Positions 56,760-64,000 of a stretch of 64,000 bases of DNA are shown one piece after another. Where the stretch lies: contig JAAONU010000010.1 in NCBI GenBank assembly GCA_012932295.1, positions 27,153,348 to 27,217,347 of the forward strand. Direction: 5' to 3'. The stretch is from Cyclina sinensis (Eukaryota; Mollusca; Bivalvia; Venerida; Veneridae). The notes under the pieces are model-generated. The model saw only the letters and a program-made list of their open reading frames with translations. It was not told where the DNA came from and did no database searches. Each line of letters opens with the position of its first letter. Positions within the stretch are counted from its first letter, which is position 1. A program made the translations under genes and the position numbers.

Positions 56760-57050
56760 CTGAAAAAGTTATGTATATACTTATGCACAAATATTCACTG
56801 GAATACACCAATGTACTTTATCTTTGTAACTGTTATCATGCAATAATACTGAAGGACCTGAGAATAATTTGTATGCCATGTCTTTTGTTCTAATTACGTA
56901 TTTGATTATTTCAATAGATTCAATAAAATCTACAGTTGGGATCATTGTATGTAACTCATATTCAGAACAATGGTGATCAGTGATCACATGTGTCACCTGA
57001 TGATAGCTAATTAAGCAGTTGAATTGAGAGGTGATTGGACAGTTTGTTGG
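56760..57050. other. no gene seen
   Basis: AT-rich spacer. Confidence 0.35.
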
Positions 57051-57810
57051 CTAAAACACTTTTCTTTTATTCAAGGACCATAACTCAGCCAAAAATCATT
57101 CAACCAAAGAACCTGTTAAATATTCACAAGTTCTTTAGGTATAATCAATGCTGTAACATTTCATTCAAATTGCTTTAGTAGTATAAGAGAAGTAGTCTGG
57201 ACAAACATTGAAAATACAAATCATTAAAGGGCCATAACTCTGAAAAAAACACTGAACTGAAAATGCCGAACACATGCACTACTAGACTTGCTACTGATCA
57301 TTCTTGTAAAGTTTGGATTAAATTGCACCACTAGTTTCTGAGGAGCAGTCCGGACAAGTTTTGTGATTGACGGACAGACAGACAGACGATGGAGAAGTGA
57401 TCCCTATATGTCAAGGCTATCGCAACTACTGTGAAGGAGGCGACACAAAAATCATTAATGGGCTAAAACACCTTTTTTTATTCAATGGCCATAACTCAGC
57501 GAAACATCATTCAACCGAAAAACCCGTTAGATATGTGCAAGTACTTGAGGTACTGATCAATCCTGTAACATTTCATTTAAAATGCATTAGTAGTATAAGA
57601 GAAGTAGGACAAACTTAAAAAATAAAAATCATTAAAGGGACATAACTCTCACAAAAATCATTGAACTGGAAAATGCCGAAGACATGCACAACTAGACTTG
57701 CTACTGATCATTCATGTAAAGTTTGGATGAAATAGCACCAGTAGTTTCTGAGGAGTAGCCCGGACAAGTTTTGTGATGGACGGACAGACAGATGATGGCG
57801 AAGAGTTTTG
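57051..57810 (+). repeat. about 421-bp direct duplication (CCATAACTCAGC family)
   Basis: CCATAACTCAGC(C/G)AAA, ATCATTCAACC, GTAACATTTCATT, AGTAGTATAAGAGAAGTAG, TGGAAAATGCCGAAGACATG and GATTGACGGACAGACAGACA occur in the same order at about 57068 and 57489. A dispersed repeat present as two tandem units. Confidence 0.88.
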
Positions 57811-58168
57811 CTTACGCCAATTCTATTTTCACATTGAAGATGTATTTTATACTTCTGAGGGATCTACCCATATTGACTTTATATTTCCTAAACATGTGTA
57901 TTCTTAATCCTTGAGGTCTACAATTGTCATTTTTAAACAGTCAAACATTGTAAACAATACTAAACATTTTCTCGACAAGACTTGCAGAGAAAATTCCAGT
58001 AGATGCATCACATGTTTGGGTTTTCAAGGGCAGAATTAAATTTTAAACAATTTTGATATGTGTAAGACAGCCTGCAAAAGGTACAGAGCTACATAAAGAG
58101 GTCTAGCTAAATGCTAAATTTACACTGGGTATTGTTGTTTATTTTAAACACAACTTGCTTATTAATCC
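57811..58168. other. no gene seen
   Basis: AT-rich spacer up to the inverted-repeat element. Confidence 0.35.
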
Positions 58169-58170
58169 TA

Positions 58171-59988
58171 CAGTTTGTGAAGGCAATCCGAATCAAAAGG
58201 CATTCCGAATCAATGACGAATTTTTCCTTTGAAATATCTCTACCCCAACCGATAATTGTACGGACACTGATAATTTCTTAAAACATAATCCTTTTGCTTT
58301 AGAATTATCAAAATACAAAGTTGCAAGCCTTTAAGTTTTTCAAACATCCAGTCGAATTAGATCACGAACAGACAATTTCGCGTACATGTTTGAATATTGC
58401 TTGCCTATCGTGGAAATTGATCGCTCGTGTCTTACAGAATGTGGCCGAAAAAGAAAAAGGAAATTTGCAAAATATAACCTTGTCATAGGTCTACACTTGG
58501 AGAAATTTGCTATCGCAAATATTCTTGCTTAGTGTTATTCCTCGTTTAGTCTAGAACGCACGTCACAGAAGCCAATGCGAATCAACCAGCTATGGTTTAG
58601 GGGGTCGTCTCAAGTTTGTAATTGGACAGTTACTTTTTTCTATTAAATTAACTGTTTTGTTTTGTTTGTACTTGTAATTGATATTTCTCATCCTTAATAG
58701 TATTTTTAAAAGAAATATTTTATACTTTTTAAGGTGATTTAATTAAAACTTTGACTTTGCAGTTAGTAACCAATGCAGTAGGCCTACTACAATAGTAATA
58801 CACTAAATACATATATTCTAGCATTTTTTAAACACCAGGATATATTATTGCATTTTTTCAAAATAACGCTTTTAATCCCAAATCTCTTTCTTCTTCCGAC
58901 CTACCTCTAACTAAATTGAAATATGAAGAATGTACTACTAAAATGTCTATTTTCAAAGTGATACTTTTATACAAAAGGTATTTTATTAGTGTGCATTTTT
59001 CTAATGCCAAGTATTATGCAAAATGATGTAGGCTATGCTAATCAGTATCAAGAAAATAATGACTGCACCTGTCAGTTGTAACCCTGGCCCCCCTCACCTT
59101 AAATGCATGCTAAGGCTTCATCCTGTGGGGACAGTCAGTTACTGTAGGTAAAAATCTTCTCTAAATGCATTTCACACATTGTAAATTGCTAAACGAATAC
59201 ATTCAGCATAATATTGTTTTTTTTTTTGTTTTTTTTCCATAGGCATTGTATGACTGATCCATTTTGGTTTATATTATTCAATAATAAATTTGAATTGTTT
59301 TTACAATTTCATTTTCACTTCCGTCTGATTTACTGTATTCAATTATTTTAGGAGCAGCCATGCTTCCCTCCTTGGCCAGCACCACAAGAAATAGGTGGAG
59401 GTGCTGTTATCCCATGCACGTATCTTGTAAGACATGATATAGGCACATTGACTGATGACATCACAAGCACCTGTTACCAAAATATAACTGAACTACTGGT
59501 ATCTTGTAAGACATGATTATAAACAGCAGGCTATAGATGTTGTATAAAAGGCATTGACGACTGTTTGGTGTGGGTGGGGACGGGTATTTTAAAAGTACAT
59601 TACTAAAACTGACACTGAGTTGCGTAATGTTGTACGTCATGTTGCACTAAATAAAGAATAAATACAAAGGTTTTTAAACGTGACTTTTATTAATTTCCAG
59701 TTGCAGTGGTTCTACCATATATGTAGCTGTCCAATTTTTAGAGTTAAATTAGATTTTGAGGTAACCCCCGCAACTGATTTGGATGACCTCCACTTGATTC
59801 ATATACACTGCACAAAGCGCTAAAAGTAGAAACAGTCTATCTCACAACATACACGACTAGGAAACGCAGTGACAACATTAATTGTTAGGTGATGCTATTA
59901 AAGGACAAAAACACAAAAACAATTTTTTAAATTACATATTTAATGTTAGGCAAATAAATTTAGTGATCCGGATTGCCTTCACAAACTG
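58171..59988. mobile_element. 1.8-kb element with perfect 20-bp terminal inverted repeats and TA flanks
   Basis: The left end CAGTTTGTGAAGGCAATCCG (58171-58190) is the exact reverse complement of the right end (59969-59988), and both are flanked directly by TA (58169-58170, 59989-59990). A CAG start and TA duplication fit the Tc1/mariner group. No transposase ORF is visible, so it would be non-autonomous. The ends differ beyond about 25 bp. It encloses a coding-like stretch at 59352-59516. Confidence 0.7.
59352..59516 (+). CDS. candidate terminal exon inside the 58171-59988 element
   Basis: After the acceptor TTCAATTATTTTAG (59338-59351) the frame reads EQPCFPPWPAPQEIGGGAVI, then PCTYLVRHDIGTL and TDDITSTCYQNITELLVSCK, ending T and TGA at 59514-59516. 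Composition is protein-like with five cysteines and an N-I-T site. AATAAA signals follow at about 59649-59661. An upstream exon candidate at 59077-59148 (CAG|TTGTAACC ... GTAG|GTAAAA) is open in one frame but joins this exon in a frame that stops after 14 codons, so the model is unresolved. No family recognised. Confidence 0.3.
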   Translation, partial: EQPCFPPWPAPQEIGGGAVIPCTYLVRHDIGTLTDDITSTCYQNITELLVSCKT

Positions 59989-60539
59989 TAATTGATATTT
60001 AACTGTTGAGAATACACTTCTTTAAAAAACTTCTGTAATCGTAGCCTTTTCCAGTGGGTTTGTCTAAGATTACGGAACTTCCGTAATCCTAGATCGGGGG
60101 CTAGGATTACGGTTCCTTAACCGTAGCCACTGCCATCCGAAAAATACAATGTTCAAAATATCATAGTTCACAGTTGTTCAATCATCAGAAACGCAATATT
60201 AAGCACTGACAATTAAAGGTTTGACAAAATAGTATTTTAGATCAACAAATACCTCTATTTGGGCTTCAAATTCGCAAACGCAGACCTGTAGAACATTCTA
60301 CAATTCTTTGGCGCAAGTTATCGATACGTTACTACAAATGGCACTAAACTAAGTAAGGGAAATAACTCAGTACCGACGCAAATTAACAGTGTACGGTACA
60401 GCTAGTGTAACAAGGCTCCCCAAATTAGTACTTCTAATTTCCTTTACAAGTAAGATTTTACACATAAAAACACCTCAAACATTTTACATCACATTTAAAC
60501 AACATGTGTGACTTAATTACCAGAAACAAACAAAACTAC
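59989..60539. other. no gene seen; palindromic patch at 60050-60130
   Basis: GTAATCCTAGATCGGGGGCT then AGGATTAC (about 60091-60118) is a 10-bp perfect hairpin with an 8-base loop. AAGATTACGGAACTTCCGTA just before it is also self-complementary in part. Confidence 0.55.
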
Positions 60540-61400
60540 TTAAGGCTTCCCGACGGGGACTTGCTCGGTTTCTAAGAGCAGAATCAACTTATGAATCGGA
60601 TGCTCTAAATATGTAACTGAACCTTTGTTTGAATTTTGATCTGGCTTGGCAGCAGATAATGCCAGTCTGACCTTGCGCACGAGTCCATCATTATCTTATC
60701 ATAGTTTCAACGACACGTGCGAACCTCCATTAGTTTCGCTGTAGGTTTTCGTCTTTCAGTAGTACTATGTCACCAGAAGTAATGTTACGCTTACAATTAT
60801 TCCACTTAGTTCGAACCTGCAAATTTTGAAGGAATTCGCTTTTCCATCGCAGCCAAAACTGATCAACTAAATATTGCACACGTCTCCATCGCTTTCTTGA
60901 TTAAATATCTGTACCTTGAAAGTTACCAGGGGGAGGTAAAATGACGTTAGATTTCATAGTCAGTAAATGATTAGGGGTCAAGGGCACAGAAGAAAGCGGA
61001 TCATACAAGTTCTCTACAGAAAGTGGTCTGCTATTTATGACAGCTGCTGATTCACAGAGGAAAGTCCTTAGACTTTCGTCGTCTAAGTGTGTACCATTTT
61101 TTAGCAACAAGGAAGAAAGAACATTTCTAATTGACCTAATTTGGCGCTCCCACACGCCACCCATATGACTGGCTGAGGGTACATTAATCTCAATCCGAAT
61201 TAGGTCACAATTCTCTTTTAATAAGAATTCCTCTACCAGTCCTGATTAAACTCAGGAACAGCATCGCGGAGTTCATTTTCTGCACCCACAAAATTGGTGC
61301 CTCTGTCAGACCTTAACTGTCTTATTGGTCCTTTTATTGGATATAAAACGTCGAAGACAATTAATGAAAGAATCCGTCGAAGCGTAATCGCGCTTCTAGA
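60540..61400 (-). pseudogene. BEL/Pao retroelement remnant: integrase core and C-terminal domain
   Basis: On the minus strand, in order: the integrase context RQLRSDRGTNFVGAENELRD (near 61260-61335), then INVPSASHMGGVWERQIRSI (about 61115-61190), then CESAAVINSRPL and PLTPNHLLTM. Next come FWLRWKSEFLQNLQVRTKWN and the DUF5641-like ITSGDIVLLKDENL, DGLVRKVRLALSAAKPDQ and LEHPIHKLILLLETEQVPVG, with a stop at 60540-60542. This is the pattern of BEL/Pao polyprotein ends. At least two frameshifts or stops (near 60900, 61240 and 61345) show it is dead, and no RT or LTR is seen in the window. Confidence 0.85.
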
Positions 61401-61497
61401 TTTGCGTGTATTTTAGAAAGAAAATTTATAGGTATATAATAAATATAATTACATACCTTTATACATGAACAAACATTTAGATTGAAAGAGAACAGAT

Positions 61498-61690
61498 CAG
61501 TGGTCCCATGGTAATGAACATGACATGTATGCCAGGTGTCAAGAGTTCGATCTTCTGCTCATCCACTAACGCTACTTACCGTCTTGTAGATGAGACGTTA
61601 AATCAAGGTTCCTTGTATTTGTGATAAATTGAGCATGTAAAACAGCCACGAGTGTTGGTGTCTATAAACTCGGATGCTTTCAGTATATTG
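61498..61690 (+). repeat. tRNA-derived SINE (probable)
   Basis: GTGGTCCCATGGTAATGAAC (box A-like) and AGAGTTCGATCTTC (box B-like), followed by TGAGACGTTAAATCAAGGTT, a 3' core similar to a common mollusc SINE type, and then GTAAAACAGCCACGAG. Confidence 0.5.
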
Positions 61691-62004
61691 CATTATCTCC
61701 ATCAAATTAAAGTTACTGTTCCTGGGGCGATAGATGTAAGTATTCGGAACAAACTACAAAATGAAATAAAATCAAAATGGAAAATGTGTGTCTTTGGTCA
61801 AGCACAGACTAACCGGAGATAGAAACGTGAACGAATTAACTGAAAATTACACGAATAAAATGACTTTCTGTTCATATTTCTCTACTGTAAAACCTCAAGA
61901 TTCATTTTTGCATCTCCATTTATAGGCTTAAGTAATATATCACTTGTGAGACATATCATCTCTTTATCCTGTATGGCAGTACACCCAACTGATTAAGAAG
62001 AAAG
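61691..62004. other. 5' flank of the membrane-protein gene
   Basis: AT-rich. An acceptor-like GTATGGCAG|TACACC at 61979/61980 could end a 5'-UTR intron. An in-frame TGA at 61990-61992 lies upstream of the ATG, supporting that start. Confidence 0.4.
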
Positions 62005-62092
62005 ATGGAGGAACCGGGTACCAGGAGCTGTTGCAGATTGAGAATTTGGTTCCTGGTTATTCTAATGGCAACTGTTACCTTTATCTTTTTAT
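62005..62092 (+). CDS. type II membrane protein, exon 1 (signal anchor)
   Basis: The ATG in a good context (AAGATGG) is preceded in frame by a stop five codons upstream. It encodes MEEPGTRSCCRLRIW then FLVILMATVTFIFL: a short tail with two cysteines and Arg residues before one hydrophobic segment, hence N-in/C-out. The donor TTTTTAT|GTAAGTTT (62092/62093) leaves phase 1, which matches the next exon. Short basic tail plus single anchor is the layout of Golgi glycosyltransferases and sulfotransferases; this is inference, because the catalytic domain lies beyond the window. Confidence 0.55.
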
Positions 62093-62595
62093 GTAAGTTT
62101 ATGAAACATTAGCATGGCAATCTATGCCACTGCTCCGTCCTTTTACCGAACATAAAATAAGGTACATTGTTCCTAATATTATTATCTATCATAATATTTT
62201 TGTTGAAATTGGCTGTTCCACGGAAGTTAATCTACCATCATGATAGACCAAGCAATACTGGCCATGTTAGCGTTGCATATTCGTTGGTATGAACAATGAA
62301 TACTCCTATAATCAAAGAAGTATGGATGGCCTATATGAAAGAATAGATTGTTTTATATGATGTAATTTTCTACGCAGATCCATGATGACGCCAGAGTTCT
62401 TTTTATTGCGGCCATTGAAATCGTCCTAACTCGGTCATCTGCGGTTCCTTTCCTTATGAACTAACATGTGTGCTATGTTCAGAATAAAACGGTCAGCGTG
62501 TTATGTCGCCATGCTATTTTTTTTTTAAAGAAACGTCTTAAATTAGCATACTTATTTGTAACACGTTTTTTAATTCAAACTTTATTTTCTTTCAG

Positions 62596-62814
62596 TGCAG
62601 TTCACAACGAATGGGTTTCTGCTATCTGGCTTTAACCGGTATCGACTGACGCTTGTTTTGAAAAAGGATAATATCATTTCACCAAAGCCAGTTAGACCCC
62701 CTTCATTGTCAAACACAGAAGATAGTGGTACAACATACAATGTTTCGTTGAAGTCTAGTATCGCCATGACGTCATTACAAATGGAGAACAAAGGTAGCAG
62801 TCGTTTTGAATCAG
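62596..62814 (+). CDS. type II membrane protein, exon 2 (stem region)
   Basis: Acceptor TATTTTCTTTCAG|TGCAG (62595/62596), phase 1, continues the exon 1 frame. It encodes QFTTNGFLLSGFNRYRLTLV, LKKDNIISPKPVRPPSLSNT, EDSGTTYNVSLKSSIAMTSL and a few more residues, a polar, Ser/Thr/Pro-rich segment with an N-V-S glycosylation site, as expected for a lumenal stem. Two donors in the same phase are possible, AAAG|GTAGCAG (62793) and TCAG|GTACTA (62814), so a seven-residue choice is open. No catalytic motif seen. Confidence 0.55.
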
Positions 62815-64000
62815 GTACTAAAGCTAACTTAATTTCAGTTTAAGTTTCTCTTCCAACAATTTTTGAAATTGCACATTGGTGTATGTTTCTAGATTTCATA
62901 TCAGATAGTCGGGTTCCGTTTCCTGATGAAAAAAGAACGGAAGCGTGAACAGTAACTAATTTAGATTTCAGTTTATCATAACAGAATGGTACTTAAATCT
63001 TCTATGATATGAAGCTCGAATGTCTGAAATTGAACTCTAAAATGTAATTTAATCCAATAAAAGGTTCCATCCAATATCACATATAGATAAATAATATTGC
63101 AGTTAAATACATATCGAGCTCTTTCAGATACTGCTTGAAGGGGAGGCAAGTATAATTATATAATGATCAGACGTCGACATTTTTTAAAATCTTTTTTCTT
63201 TACCGATTTCGAGCGGTTAAAAAAAACACATGTTCCGGCAAGGTTTCAAGTCAAAGGAAACTCAGAACGGAAAACTGTCTGTATTTTATGCAGTCACCAC
63301 CTACCTTGTTAGGATTGCAATTTTCCTTCTGATGTGAAGCCCCGAAAACGGCAGGTTTGATTTTCTAAGGAGCGCAATGCATAGTTTACCCGGCTTTTGA
63401 AAAGAAAAACAATGCTTTTAAAACGTGTTTATACAACTCAAGCTTCCATTTTGAACTGTCAATGGTATTTTTTTCCTAGTTTCTCATGAGTAAAATATAT
63501 TTAGATAATATATATAATTTTTATAAACTTGTTTGAAACGTAATGATGTAAAACGTTTATAATATCTTGATCAAGATTTACACAACAATGAATTGCAATT
63601 CTAAATATGGCACATGAAGGGTGTTACCGTGTACGTTATATTTAGGAAATGGATTTTAAGTTTGAGTGATATACCGTCTGATATATCACGGTGTCGAGTT
63701 CAGATGCGTAGTAATTTAACCACGAAGGCCGTAGGCCTGAGTGATTAAATAACTAAGCATATGAACGAGAAACCGTGATATATACGACGGTAGATCACGA
63801 AAATATTAAAATCTATTTCCATTCTAACACGTACGTATATTTTTAAGGGGCGCAAGTATGCGCACTATTTAACAGTAACGTTCGCAGTGACGTCAGCGGG
63901 CGCGCGCTTGTGTTCAGCGTGCTATACTGCCTATGATATATCACGCTCAATTCGTTCTTTGTTTATTGTCGGCGAATTGCAGATAGTGTTAGAATTTTGC
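62815..64000. other. intron-like DNA to the right edge; palindromic repeat at 63655-63960
   Basis: No further exon is recognised. TGATATACCGTCTGATATAT, CACGGTGTCGAGTTCAG and, inverted, AAACCGTGATATATACGACG (63770-63792) plus TATGATATATCACGCTC (63933-63949) form an imperfect inverted repeat, probably a MITE-type element. Confidence 0.5.

Noticed and set aside
56567..56893. 108-codon plus-strand ORF
   Set aside because: Its first third is the end of a dispersed repeat and the remainder overlaps the candidate exon region; no coherent domain across it.

Overview
This is eukaryotic DNA: AT-rich, with multi-exon genes, GT-AG introns, many SINE heads, microsatellites and retrotransposons. Several interspersed repeat families (arrays with GTCCGTCC runs, blocks ending in CAGGTGAGCGAT, blocks bracketed by ATGCCCCCGAAG and TTCGGGGGCA, and runs of the TGACCTTGACC type) are ones I associate with marine bivalve genomes. 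A bivalve is therefore my inference; the species is not determined. Most open reading frames longer than 60 codons here are chance or repeat-driven.

The main gene is on the + strand, 13016-36311. Five exons join in one frame with consensus splice sites and give a 1101-residue protein: an N-terminal DZIP3-type HEPN domain, a coiled coil, a short basic exon, a NACHT NTPase, and a degenerate LRR-like C terminus. This is an NLR-like innate immune receptor architecture. The HEPN R-x4-H motif is split exactly by intron 1. Intron 3 (13.6 kb) holds a LINE remnant, an 84-bp satellite, SINEs, MITE-like repeats and a large inverted repeat (two arms of about 725 bp, 2.6 kb apart) that could fold as long double-stranded RNA in the pre-mRNA.

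Layout. 1-50: possible exon end with a donor site. 241-504 and 1694-1920: SINEs. 2537-4880: 57-bp satellite with higher-order structure. 4881-11150: little beyond microsatellites and repeat tails. 11160-12860: repeat block just upstream of the NLR-like gene. 36691-42850: Ty3/gypsy-type LTR retrotransposon on the - strand, with 252-bp LTRs and a 5-bp target duplication, frame-broken and itself interrupted by a 798-bp insertion. 42856-43700: low-complexity DNA, then a tRNA-Thr-like sequence in a small inverted-repeat element. 43970-52700: a dense mosaic of tandem and interspersed repeats whose overlapping ORFs are artefacts. 52700-60500: more repeats, weak exon candidates, and a 1.8-kb element with perfect 20-bp terminal inverted repeats flanked by TA. 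60540-61400: BEL/Pao retroelement remnant on the - strand. 62005-62814: first two coding exons of a type II membrane protein (+ strand), running off the right edge; Golgi glycosyltransferase-like in layout, but the catalytic part is not in the window.
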